From NCBI GenBank assembly GCA_050181295.1, contig JBFXDI010000012.1:1-51272 (forward strand): DNA of 51,272 bases, in the 5' to 3' direction. Under the pieces are notes generated by a model. It did no database searches. It was not told the DNA's origin and saw only the letters and a program-made list of their open reading frames with translations. Every line of letters begins with the position of its first letter. Positions within the stretch are counted from its first letter, which is position 1. The stretch is from JBFXDI01 sp050181295. Lineage in GTDB: Bacteria > Pseudomonadota > Alphaproteobacteria > Rhizobiales > Aestuariivirgaceae. The translations under genes were made by a program, and so were the position numbers. Below, in pieces: positions 31,063 through 39,762 of the stretch.

Positions 31063-32577
31063 ATGTCGCAGGTGACGGTTGCCGTCGAAGGGACTACGAG
31101 CCACTCGCGTTCGCGCATCGGACGGAGACTGCTTGCCGTCGTGGCGCTCGTCATTGTCGCAGACTGGCTCTTCTACTGGCGCACCCCCGGCATATCGATC
31201 ACGCTCTTCTTCCTCGCGCTCGCGGCGGCGAGCATTGCGGTCAACGAAGCCGTCGCCCCACGATGGCAGGTCTTCGCTGCCTCGACCGTGCTGCTCCTCG
31301 GGCTGCTTCCGACCGTCTTGAAGCCGGATCTGGTCTCCACGCTCTTTGGCGGCCTCGGCACGGCGTTCTTCGTCCTGGCGATGAACGGAAAGGCGGGACG
31401 GGGCTGGGCTGACAACATCCGGCGACCGCTGGCGCTCCTCGGTGGCATGGTCTGGCGCTTCGCGCCGGGCCTCGCACGGCTGGCGCGCTTCTGGGCGCGG
31501 AGCCGGCAGGGCAGGGGCTACCGGCGCGCCCTCCTCACCTGGATCGTGCCGCTGCTCGTCGGCGGCCTCTTTCTCTTCCTCTTCTACAGCGCCAATCCGC
31601 TCATCGCGGCCTGGATCAAGGCCCTGGACATTCTGAACATTCTCCACACGATGTCGTCGGGCCGGCCGGTCTTCTGGCTTTGCTTTCTCGCCATCGCCTG
31701 GCCCTTCGTGTTCCTGCACGTGGGCAGGAAGCGCATAGAGGTCCGGGCGCTCGTTCCCGCGCTGTCAAAGGTCGAGCATCCGCTCTTCGGCAAGGACGCG
31801 ATCTTCAAGTCGCTCGTCCTCTTCAACGCGCTGTTCGCAGTCCAGACCATTCTCGACCTCTTCTACCTCTGGGGCGGCGTGAAGCTTCCCGCCGGCACCG
31901 ACTACGCGTCCTACGCCCACGAGGGCGCCTACACGCTGATGCTGACCGCGATCTTGGCAGCGGCCTTCGTGCTGGCGGCGATGCGGCGGGGAAGCGAATC
32001 CAGCCGCTCGGTCTGGGTCCGCCGGCTCGTCTATCTCTGGACGCTGCAGAACGTGGTGCTCGTCTGCTCGTCCATGCTGCGGCTCGACCTCTATGTGCGG
32101 GCCTATGCGCTCACCTACTGGCGCGTGGCGGCGCTGATCTGGATGCTGCTCGTGGCCGTGGGGCTCGTGCTGATCATGGCCCGCATCGCGCTCGACCGTG
32201 GCAATCGTTGGCTCATCGGCATGAACCTCGCCTCGCTCGCCTTGGTCCTCTACCTTTGCAGCCTCGCGAACTTCCCGATGCTCATCGCGAGCTACAACAT
32301 TGCCCATGCGGCCGAGCGGCCCGCGGGAAGCGCATCGCTGGACGTGGAGTATCTTGCGGAACTGGGCCCCTGGGCGCTTCCTGCCATCGACAGGTATCTC
32401 GCCGACTCGGCGGCCAGACATCGGCGACGGCTCGCGGCCGAGCGCGACAGGCTTGCTGCGCGCCACGTTGAGGAGCAGGAGGACTGGCGCGCCTGGAGTT
32501 TCTACGACTGGCGGCTTTCGCGTTACCTCGCGCGGAATTCGAGGTACGAGAACGTGCCCCTGGGACTTCGCCGGTAA
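31063..32577 (+). CDS. DUF4173-type multi-pass membrane protein
   Basis: 504 aa with about 11-13 transmembrane segments (e.g. LLAVVALVIVADWLFYW, ITLFFLALAAASIAV, LTWIVPLLVGGLFLFLFYSANPLI, IFKSLVLFNALFAVQTILDLFYLWGG, AHEGAYTLMLTAILAAAFVLAAM). The YLWGGVKLPAGTDYASYAHEGAYTL signature is that of the DUF4153/DUF4173 proteins. A charged C-terminal cytoplasmic tail (about 430-504) is unusual in its Arg/Glu density. Start at ATG 31063, after a short gap from the upstream ORF. The next gene, 90 bp on, is a membrane-anchored AAA+ protein. Confidence 0.8.
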   Translation: MSQVTVAVEGTTSHSRSRIGRRLLAVVALVIVADWLFYWRTPGISITLFFLALAAASIAVNEAVAPRWQVFAASTVLLLGLLPTVLKPDLVSTLFGGLGTAFFVLAMNGKAGRGWADNIRRPLALLGGMVWRFAPGLARLARFWARSRQGRGYRRALLTWIVPLLVGGLFLFLFYSANPLIAAWIKALDILNILHTMSSGRPVFWLCFLAIAWPFVFLHVGRKRIEVRALVPALSKVEHPLFGKDAIFKSLVLFNALFAVQTILDLFYLWGGVKLPAGTDYASYAHEGAYTLMLTAILAAAFVLAAMRRGSESSRSVWVRRLVYLWTLQNVVLVCSSMLRLDLYVRAYALTYWRVAALIWMLLVAVGLVLIMARIALDRGNRWLIGMNLASLALVLYLCSLANFPMLIASYNIAHAAERPAGSASLDVEYLAELGPWALPAIDRYLADSAARHRRRLAAERDRLAARHVEEQEDWRAWSFYDWRLSRYLARNSRYENVPLGLRR

Positions 32578-32667
32578 CGAAAGCGGGACGGTCGACCTGT
32601 TTCCGTCGCTCCCTGCAGCGTTGACAAGCGCCGCCCCGCTGCCGAGTGTCGTGCGGGGAGCGCATCC

Positions 32668-35600
32668 GTGACGATCCTGCTGCTCATACTGCTCGCGATC
32701 GCCGGCGGCTTCGTCCTCGGCCAGCTTTGGCGCGTTCCCGCGCGGGAGGCGCCGGTGCAGGCGCCAGCGTCGGAGCCGGCGAAGACGCTGGCTCCCCCCG
32801 ACATGGAGGCGCTCACCACCCGTCTCTACGAGCTTGAAGGCGAGTTCCACGCCTTCGGCGACAATGCCGCGCATCCGAGCGCGCTCCTCACGCATCCGAA
32901 GTTCAAGGAGGCGGTGCAGGCCCTGGCGAGGCCGGAGGTGCCGCTGGCCGAGCTATACCGCTATGCGGAAGGCGGCAACTGGGGCCTGGCCTGCGCCGCG
33001 CTCGCGGCGCTGAAGGAGCGTCCGGACCGGGAGGAGGCGCGCGACCGGGTGCAGGCCATGTGCGAGGGCCTCGTCCCCTGGTCCCTCTATTTCGCCTATG
33101 AGCGCCTGTGCGAGGGCGAGGATCGCGTGCCCGTCGGCGCGCCGCTGGTCGGCGCAAAAGACTGGTGGGCGGACAATTCCTACATTCCCATGTTCTGCCG
33201 CGACTATCTCGCGCGCCGCGCGGAACTCGGCGACGAACCGACCTTCGGCGAGGCGCTCGGCGACATGCCCGCCCAGCAGCGTTCCGTCATCCGCAATTTC
33301 CTTCAGAAGGTGCAGCATCCCTCGGCCGGAAAACTCCTTGCGGAGATCGAGGCCCTGCAGCCGAGCGAGACGGGCGGTGGTGCCGGCATAGCCGGCGTCG
33401 GCCGCTTCTGGGACGCGCAGCACGCAAAAGAGGTTCTGGTCGAGCCGGAAGGATGGCGTGACCTTCTCTCCGATGCGCAGGCGAGCCTCGCCCGCAAGCC
33501 ACCCCGCTCGCTCCTGGTGGCTGGAGAGCCCATGGCAGGCAAGACGGCCTTCCTGAAGCTCCTGGCGCGCCGCGTCTCGGGCAAGGGCGGCTGGCGCGTC
33601 TTCGAGGCGGGCGGCGCCGACCTGCAGGCGGGCCAGATGTATATCGGGCAACTGGAAGGCCGCATCCGCGAAATCCTGGACGAGCTCGCGGCGGGCAAGC
33701 GCGTCGTGTGGTACATCCCGGACCTGGTGCAGCTCGCGCGCTCGGGCACGCATCAGGGCCAGAGCGCCAGCATGCTCGACCAGATCCGTCCCGCCATCGC
33801 CTCCGGCCGCCTCGTCGTGTGGAGCGAGGCGACGCCCGCGGGCGCCGCCCGCCTCGTGCAGCTCCAGCCCTCGCTGCGCTCGCTTATCGAGGTGGCGATG
33901 CTCGAGCCCATGCCGGCGGAGGAGGCGCTTCCTTTCCTGCGCAAGGTCGCAGGCGAGATCGGCGACCGCACCGGCATCGCGATTCACCCCGGATGCGCCG
34001 ACGTCGCGCTCGAATCCGCGCGCCAGTATCTTGGCGCCCGCGCCCTTCCGGGCTCGGCCATCCTCATGCTCAAGCTCACCATCGCGCGCGCCGCGCAAGG
34101 CAAGAAGGAGATCACGCCGTCCGCGGTGCTGGAGACGCTCGCCCAGCTCTCGGGCCTGCCGCTCTCGATCCTCGACACGCGCGAGCGCCTCGACCTTTCG
34201 ACGATCCGCCAGTTCTTCGCGTCCCGCGTCATGGGGCAGGGCGAGCCCGTGAACGCCATCGTCGAGCGGATCGCCATGCTGAAGGCGGGCCTCAACGATC
34301 CCGACCGCCCGATCGGCGTCTTCCTCTTCGCCGGACCGACCGGCACCGGCAAGACGGAGCTCGCCAAGGCGGCGGCCGAATTTCTCTTCGGCTCGGCCGA
34401 GCGTCTCATCCGCCTCGACATGAGCGAGTTCCAGACGCCCGAATCCATGACCAAGATCATCGGCAGCACGAGCGGGCCGATGGAGGCGGACTCCCTCATC
34501 GCTCGGGTGCGCAAGCAGCCTTTCTCGGTGCTGCTGCTCGACGAGTTCGAGAAGTCGCACCCCATGCTCTGGGACCTGTTCCTGCAGGCCTTCGACGAGG
34601 GCCGCCTGACGGACGCGATGGGGCAGGTGGCGGACCTTCGGCACTGCCTCATCATTTTGACCTCGAACCTCGGCGCCACCGCCCATCGTGGCCTCGGCCT
34701 CGGCTTCGCGCCCCAGGCCGATGCCTTCACCGCCGACCAGGTCATGCGCGCCATCGCCCAGACCTTCCGGCCGGAATTCCAGAACCGCCTCGACAGGGTG
34801 ATCGTGTTCCAGCCGCTCACCCGCGACCTCATGCGCGACATCCTGAAGAAGGAGCTGGCGCGGCTCATCGAGCGCCGCGGCTTCCGCGACCGCACCTGGG
34901 CGGTCGAATGGGAATCCTCCGCGCTCGAGTTCCTGCTCGAGAAGGGCTTCTCGCCCGAGATGGGAGCGAGGCCCCTGAAGCGCGCCATCGAGGAGCACGT
35001 GATAGCGCCCATCGCGGGCCTGATCGTGGAGCAGAAGTTTCCCGAGGGCGAGCAGTTCGTCTTCGTGCGGAGCGACGGACGCGCCGTCCAGGCGGAGTTC
35101 GTGGACCCCGATGCCGACGCTGTCGCGACAACGGAGCCCGTTGGGGCGGCCGAGCCCGGCGCGCTCGCCCAGATGATCCTCGCCCCCGCCGGCAGCGCGG
35201 CGGAATCGCAGGCGCTCGGCGCGGGGCTTGCCGAAGTGGAAGCCACGCTGGCCGGTGAACCGTGGACCGATCTCAAGTCGGCGCTTGCCGGGGCGATGGC
35301 GGCGCCCGGCTTCTGGGACCGGCCCGACCGGTTCGGCACGCTGGCGCTCTTTGCGCTCCTGGACCGCGTCAAGGCCGCGACCGAGACGGCGCGGGCGCTC
35401 AAAGACCGGCTGGCGCGGAGCGCCCGTTCCGACGGGGCCTGCTCGCCCGAGCTCGTCGCCCGCCTCGCGCTGCAGCTTCATCTCGTCAGGGACGGCATTC
35501 GCGACGCGATGGAGGGCGAGCCCGTCGAGGTGGCGCTCGCCGTCGAGCCGGTGTTCGATGCCGGCGCCGACCGGCAGGCGACGCTTGCCTGGTGCGTGAG

Positions 35601-36015
35601 GCTGCTCGCCATGTACCGGGCCTGGGGCGGCAAGCGGCGCATGCATCTTTCCGAGCTGGGGGAGGGCGATCCCGCCATGGAGACCCTGCTGGTGAGTGGC
35701 TTCGGCTGCCACCGCGTGCTGGCGCGGGAAACGGGCCTGCATGTCTTCGAGGCCGTCGAGGGAGGCGAGCGGCGGACGGCCCGCGTCCGGCTCGCGGTCG
35801 TGCCGCCGGGCGATCTGCCGTCGGCCAAGGTGCCGCGCCTCGTCCTGTCGGGGCTCGCCGACGGGCCGGTCTCCAACGCCATCCTGCGGCGTTATCGGGA
35901 GGAGCCGCCGCTCGTGCGCAACGCCGACGGCCGCTGGCGGACCGGCCGCCTGGACCTCGTGCTGGGCGGCGACTTCGATCTGCTCGGCGGCGAGGCGCCG
36001 GGAGCGGGGTCCTGA
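32668..36015 (+). CDS. Membrane-anchored HSP100/ClpB-like double-AAA+ protein with a release-factor PCRF-like C-terminus
   Basis: 1115 aa from a GTG (GGGGAG upstream). One N-terminal membrane segment (ILLLILLAIAGGFVLGQLW) is followed by a helical region (40-260). AAA+ domain 1 has Walker A G286-EPMAGKT, a conserved pore loop AGQMYIGQLEGR, but Walker B VVWYIPD (Pro-Asp at 351-352) in place of Asp-Glu. Domain 2 has Walker A G556-PTGTGKT, Walker B LLLDEFEK (Asp625/Glu626), sensor LTSNLG, Arg-finger region RPEFQNRLDRV and sensor 2 GARPLKRAIEE, yet lacks the aromatic GYVG pore loop. Residues about 855-1060 resemble RF2's PCRF domain: PGFWDRPDRF (882) and FGCHRVLARETGLHVF (1012-1027), without a GGQ domain. 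Probably acts as an ATP-driven remodeller at the membrane; the ribosome link is inference. Confidence 0.75.
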   Translation: MTILLLILLAIAGGFVLGQLWRVPAREAPVQAPASEPAKTLAPPDMEALTTRLYELEGEFHAFGDNAAHPSALLTHPKFKEAVQALARPEVPLAELYRYAEGGNWGLACAALAALKERPDREEARDRVQAMCEGLVPWSLYFAYERLCEGEDRVPVGAPLVGAKDWWADNSYIPMFCRDYLARRAELGDEPTFGEALGDMPAQQRSVIRNFLQKVQHPSAGKLLAEIEALQPSETGGGAGIAGVGRFWDAQHAKEVLVEPEGWRDLLSDAQASLARKPPRSLLVAGEPMAGKTAFLKLLARRVSGKGGWRVFEAGGADLQAGQMYIGQLEGRIREILDELAAGKRVVWYIPDLVQLARSGTHQGQSASMLDQIRPAIASGRLVVWSEATPAGAARLVQLQPSLRSLIEVAMLEPMPAEEALPFLRKVAGEIGDRTGIAIHPGCADVALESARQYLGARALPGSAILMLKLTIARAAQGKKEITPSAVLETLAQLSGLPLSILDTRERLDLSTIRQFFASRVMGQGEPVNAIVERIAMLKAGLNDPDRPIGVFLFAGPTGTGKTELAKAAAEFLFGSAERLIRLDMSEFQTPESMTKIIGSTSGPMEADSLIARVRKQPFSVLLLDEFEKSHPMLWDLFLQAFDEGRLTDAMGQVADLRHCLIILTSNLGATAHRGLGLGFAPQADAFTADQVMRAIAQTFRPEFQNRLDRVIVFQPLTRDLMRDILKKELARLIERRGFRDRTWAVEWESSALEFLLEKGFSPEMGARPLKRAIEEHVIAPIAGLIVEQKFPEGEQFVFVRSDGRAVQAEFVDPDADAVATTEPVGAAEPGALAQMILAPAGSAAESQALGAGLAEVEATLAGEPWTDLKSALAGAMAAPGFWDRPDRFGTLALFALLDRVKAATETARALKDRLARSARSDGACSPELVARLALQLHLVRDGIRDAMEGEPVEVALAVEPVFDAGADRQATLAWCVRLLAMYRAWGGKRRMHLSELGEGDPAMETLLVSGFGCHRVLARETGLHVFEAVEGGERRTARVRLAVVPPGDLPSAKVPRLVLSGLADGPVSNAILRRYREEPPLVRNADGRWRTGRLDLVLGGDFDLLGGEAPGAGS

Positions 36016-36020
36016 AGCCG

Positions 36021-36923
36021 ATGGCGGTCATTGCCGAGGAGGCGGGAGGCGCAGGTCTGCGCAGCGGGCTCTTCATGTCCGTCGCGATGGCCTCCTACAT
36101 CATCAACGACTCCATCACCAAGTGGATCGGCAGCGGCGTCGGCGTTGGTCAGTTCATGTTTGTGCGCGGCATTTTCGCGTCGGCCCTGCTCTTCGCGGTG
36201 CTCTGCTGGACGGGCCGGCCCCGTGACGTCGTGCACCTCCTCGATCCGCGCATCATGCTGCGCGGCATCCTGGATTTCGTCGCCACCGCCTTCTTCATTT
36301 TCGCGCTGCTGCATCTGCCGATCGGCGATCTGAATGCGCTCCAGCAGGCATCTCCGCTCGCCGGCGCGGCGCTCGCGTGGATGATCCTCGGCGAGCGCTT
36401 CGGCTGGCGCCGCTTCGTGGCGATCGTTCTGGGCTTCCTCGGCGTGCTGCTCATCGTGAAGCCCGGCGTGGGCGCCTTCGACATCCATGTCTTGGCGGGC
36501 CTCGCCTCGATGCTCTGCTCCGCCTTCCGTGACGTGGTGACGCGCCGCATCGCCACGCACGTCTCCTCCCAGGCCGTGGCGCTCGCTAACGCTTTCGTGG
36601 TGGGGATGGGCGGGCTCGGCATCGCCCTCTTCGAGGGGTTCGCGCCCATGTCGGCGGCGACCGTCGGCGCCATCGGCATCGGCTCGATGTTCCTCGTCAT
36701 CGGCTACATCTTCTTCGTGCTGGCGATCCGCACCGGCGGCATCGCGGGGACGGCGCCCTTCCGCTACACCGTCATCGTCTGGGCGCTGCTCTCGGGCTAC
36801 CTCGTGTTCGGCGAGATCCCCGACGTCCCTGCCATGATCGGCATCGCCCTCATCGTCGGGGCGGGACTCTTCACCATCTACCGCGCCGCCCTCAGGCTGC
36901 CTCCAGGAAATAGTAGAGCGTGA
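36021..36923 (+). CDS. EamA/DMT-family transporter
   Basis: 300 aa from ATG 36021, 5 nt after the HSP100 gene stop. Ten hydrophobic helices in two halves: LFMSVAMASYIINDSITKWIG, FMFVRGIFASALLFAVLCW, then LLIVKPGVGAFDIHVLAGL and IVGAGLFTIYRAALRLP. The first half has the usual conserved P-A-x-x-ASP-like block (NALQQASPLAGAALAWMILGERFGWRR). The family moves metabolites across the inner membrane. The 3' end overlaps the convergent TauE/SafE gene by 32 bp. Confidence 0.88.
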   Translation: MAVIAEEAGGAGLRSGLFMSVAMASYIINDSITKWIGSGVGVGQFMFVRGIFASALLFAVLCWTGRPRDVVHLLDPRIMLRGILDFVATAFFIFALLHLPIGDLNALQQASPLAGAALAWMILGERFGWRRFVAIVLGFLGVLLIVKPGVGAFDIHVLAGLASMLCSAFRDVVTRRIATHVSSQAVALANAFVVGMGGLGIALFEGFAPMSAATVGAIGIGSMFLVIGYIFFVLAIRTGGIAGTAPFRYTVIVWALLSGYLVFGEIPDVPAMIGIALIVGAGLFTIYRAALRLPPGNSRA

Positions 36924-37653
36924 GGAACGCCGCCCAGGCGAGGATCGAGTAGCGCACCGCGGCCTCGGGCAGGGTGCGCACGAACCGCACCGCCCCGTAG
37001 GCGCCGACGATCGTTCCGATGCCGATCGGGAGCCCGTGCGCCCAGGACATCTGTCCGCTCGTGAGCAGGATGACGATGCCGATGACCGAGAACACGCAGA
37101 TGAAGGCGTTCTTGACCGTGTTCGCCTCGTGCAGGTTGTCGTAGCCGAAGATGTTGAGGCAGGCGAGCAGCACGAAGCCCATGCCGGCGCCGAAATAGCC
37201 GCCATAGAGCGCAAGCAGGAACTGGCAGAAGAGCGACACGCTTTCCCAGCCGGGCCCGGCGAGCGGCGCGCGGTTGCGGAGCTTCGCCTTGATCCAGCTT
37301 CCGAGCGCGAAGAGGGCGGTCGCCGCGAAGAGCAGCCAGGGCACGAGGCGCGCGAAGATCTCTGCGCCGGACCAGATGAGGAGCAGCGAGCCGATGAGCC
37401 CGCCCACCGCCGAGACGACCATCGGCACCGGCAGCTTGTGGCGCACGCGGGCGAGCTCCTCGCGGTATCCGATGAGCGCGATGAGGTTCGCAGGCGCGAG
37501 CGCGATATAGTTGGTGATGCCGGCGGCGAAGGGGCTGAGTCCGGTGGCGAGCACGAGGGGGAAGGTGATGAAGCTCGCGCCCCCGGCGACTGCGCTCACT
37601 CCGCCTGCCAGTATGCCGCCCGCGAACAGGAGCGCGATCGTCCAGAAGTCCAT
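36892..37653 (-). CDS. TauE/SafE-family sulfite/organosulfur exporter-like permease
   Basis: 253 aa from ATG 37653 (MDFWTI); the longer open frame above it includes repeat sequence and is rejected. The N-terminal GGILAGGVSAVAGGASFITFPLVLATGLSPFAAGITNYIAL block and about eight transmembrane segments are typical, with the second Gly-rich motif ALYGGYFGAGMGFVLLACL. These permeases export sulfite, sulfoacetate or other organic anions. No sulfur genes are next to it. Confidence 0.87.
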   Translation of the reverse strand: MDFWTIALLFAGGILAGGVSAVAGGASFITFPLVLATGLSPFAAGITNYIALAPANLIALIGYREELARVRHKLPVPMVVSAVGGLIGSLLLIWSGAEIFARLVPWLLFAATALFALGSWIKAKLRNRAPLAGPGWESVSLFCQFLLALYGGYFGAGMGFVLLACLNIFGYDNLHEANTVKNAFICVFSVIGIVILLTSGQMSWAHGLPIGIGTIVGAYGAVRFVRTLPEAAVRYSILAWAAFLTLYYFLEAA

Positions 37654-37773
37654 GGTCCGGCAATATCCCCGATGCGGCAGCGGAGAGGAACAGCAACGGC
37701 GCTCATCCGCAACCCCGATCTTTGCAGCCCCGCCATGCGGGGCGGGTTCGATGCCGAGCGTCCGGCGTTGCAC

Positions 37774-37888
37774 ACCCCCCTTGGGGGGAGGTCGGCCGGA
37801 GCGGAAGCGCCGGCCGGGTGGGGTTTCGTTCGAGTACTTGGCGCGCTCCTCACCCCACCCCCGCCCCTCCCCCTCGAGGGGAGGGGTG
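37774..37888. repeat. Mosaic intergenic repeat, copy B
   Basis: Same class as 24620-24820: ACCCCCCTTGGGGGGAGGTCGGCC, CCGGCCGGGTGGGG and CCTCCCCCTCGAGGGGAGGGG palindromes in the gap between the TauE/SafE and DUF1194 genes. No gene is seen in this stretch of about 295 bp. Confidence 0.65.
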
Positions 37889-37948
37889 CGGTTCGCATGG
37901 GTCTCTTGCCGCCTATCCGGCGCCCCTTTGACGGCCTACACTGCCGCC

Positions 37949-38692
37949 ATGCGCCGCAGCCCGCCGGATCGCCACGGCTTGCGGAAGGCCGCCGCCTCCG
38001 CCCTGTTCGCGCTCGCGGTGTCGTTCGCAACGCCCGCCCGCGCCGAGGGCCTGGCGCCCGTGGCGGTGGAGCTGGTGCTCGCGGTCGACTGCTCCTATTC
38101 CGTCAACGACGTCGAATACGGCCTGCAGATGCGGGGCATCGCGGCGGCGTTCCGCGATCCCGAGGTCGTGGCGCTCATCGGCGACCTGAAGGACGGGGTG
38201 GCCGTGTCGCTCTTCCATTGGGCGAGCACCGCCAACAACAAGCAGGCCGTGCCCTGGCGGCTCCTGACGGACGCCGCCTCGATCCACTCCTTCGCGGCCG
38301 AGGTGGAAAGGGCGCCGCGCAGCCGGCTCGGTTACTTCACCGCCATCGGCCATGCCATCAACTATGGCGTGAAGCTTCTCGAGACCAACGCCTTCGCCGG
38401 CCGCCAGAGCAAGATCGACATCTCCGGGGACGGCCGCAGCAACGCCGGCCCCGAGCCCGACATCGCGCGCCTCGCCGCCTTCGCGCGTGGCATCACCATC
38501 AACGGCCTTGCCGTTCTGTCGGCGCAGCCTTCCGTCAAAGGCTATCCTTCCATCGCCGACTACTACGCCCAGCACGTGGTGATCGGACCTTCCTCCTTCG
38601 TGATCAAGGTCGAGAGCTACAACGACTTCGGCGCCGCGATGAAGCGCAAGCTCCTGCGCGAGCTCGGGCCGCAGGTTGCAATGCGGAACTGA
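37949..38692 (+). CDS. DUF1194-family protein (von Willebrand A-like, exported)
   Basis: 247 aa from ATG 37949. A signal peptide (KAAASALFALAVSFATPARAEG) precedes a mature domain beginning VELVLAVDCSYSVNDVEYGLQMRGIAAAF, where D-x-S-x-S is a metal-ion-dependent adhesion site, and later KIDISGDGRSNAG, ARGITINGLAVLS and the C-terminal FVIKVESYNDFGAAMKRKLLREL. These are the hallmarks of DUF1194, periplasmic vWA-fold proteins of unknown role. The ~100-bp gap after it is without features. Confidence 0.86.
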   Translation: MRRSPPDRHGLRKAAASALFALAVSFATPARAEGLAPVAVELVLAVDCSYSVNDVEYGLQMRGIAAAFRDPEVVALIGDLKDGVAVSLFHWASTANNKQAVPWRLLTDAASIHSFAAEVERAPRSRLGYFTAIGHAINYGVKLLETNAFAGRQSKIDISGDGRSNAGPEPDIARLAAFARGITINGLAVLSAQPSVKGYPSIADYYAQHVVIGPSSFVIKVESYNDFGAAMKRKLLRELGPQVAMRN

Positions 38693-38811
38693 GTACCCGG
38701 ACTAACCAAACTTCCCTCTCCGCTCTTGACCCGACAATTCTTTGCCGTCTGAATTGCCGCCTTCACCGCCGGGTCGGGTTCCGGCGTCCGATTCCGTAGC
38801 GGGTTTACAAA

Positions 38812-39702
38812 TTGCCGATTTCCCTCCTCATCGATTGCGATCCGGGGCTGGACGATGCTGTGGCCATCGCGCTTGCCGCCGCCTCGCCTTCGATCGACCT
38901 CGAGGCCCTGACGACGGTTCACGGCAATGCGCCGATCGACATGGTGACCACAAACGCGCTTTCGGTGTGCGAGGCGCTGGGGCTGGACCTGCCCGTCTAT
39001 CGCGGAGCGGAGCGGGCCCTTAAAGTCGAGCCGCGCACCTCCGCGATGCTCTGGGGCGGCGACGGCAGTCTCAAGCTTCCCGCACCGAAGCAGCGCGCCG
39101 CGGGCGATGCGGTCGACTATCTCGCGCGAATGCTTGCCGCCGCCGAGCCGTGCTCGAAGACGGTCTGCCCCGTGGGGCCCTTGACCAATATCGCGCGCCT
39201 CGTGGAGCGCGCGCCGGCGGCGCTCAAGGAGATCGAGCGACTGGTCGTCATGGGTGGCGCGCTCGGAGCCGGCAACGCCACGCCCCATGCCGAGCTCAAT
39301 ATCTGGGTCGATCCGCATGCGGCGGCGCGCGTCTTCGCCGCCGATATTCCGCTGACACTCGTCCCCCTGGACCTCACGCGGCGCGTGGTCGCCAAGCCGT
39401 CCCACATCGAAGCGCTGAGGAGCTCGTCCGTTGCGACGGCGCGGCTCTGCGCAAGGCTCCTGCCCATGGCGGGCGAGGAGAGCCATCCTTCCTCGATTCA
39501 CGATGCCTGCGCGGTGGGCTACCTCCTGTGGCCGGAGCTCTTCCATATCGATGAGGGCGAACTCTCCGTCGTGACGAGGGGCGCGGAGGAAGGCAGGACG
39601 CGCTTTCGCCGCGAGGCCGGCGGCCGCCATCATGTGGCGGTGGGCCTGAGCGTCGACACCTTCCTCGACCGTCTCGTCGCGACGCTTGCGTCGGGCAGCT
39701 AG
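38812..39702 (+). CDS. Nucleoside hydrolase (IUNH family)
   Basis: 296 aa from a TTG start; a stop lies just upstream in frame, and the family's calcium-binding DCDPGLDD must be near residue 8, so this is the start. Other landmarks: TTVHGNA, VCPVGPLTNIARL, VMGGAL, ELNIWVDPHAA and the active-site HDAC (SSIHDACAVGYLL). The enzyme hydrolyses the N-glycosidic bond of a nucleoside to base and sugar. A ribokinase gene follows 60 bp downstream, consistent with ribose salvage. Confidence 0.9.
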   Translation: MPISLLIDCDPGLDDAVAIALAAASPSIDLEALTTVHGNAPIDMVTTNALSVCEALGLDLPVYRGAERALKVEPRTSAMLWGGDGSLKLPAPKQRAAGDAVDYLARMLAAAEPCSKTVCPVGPLTNIARLVERAPAALKEIERLVVMGGALGAGNATPHAELNIWVDPHAAARVFAADIPLTLVPLDLTRRVVAKPSHIEALRSSSVATARLCARLLPMAGEESHPSSIHDACAVGYLLWPELFHIDEGELSVVTRGAEEGRTRFRREAGGRHHVAVGLSVDTFLDRLVATLASGS

Positions 39703-39762
39703 GCTGTGTTCCGATCGAGAGCCGGGCTGTTCGGTCGGACCGGCAACGTCGCGAGCTGAACC

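Noticed and set aside
32953..35742. 929-aa minus-strand open frame
   Set aside because: Antisense to the HSP100-like gene; repetitive Arg/Glu/His composition, no domain.
37036..38799. 587-aa plus-strand frame spanning the repeat at 37.8 kb
   Set aside because: Crosses antisense to TauE/SafE and is out of frame with DUF1194; no domain.
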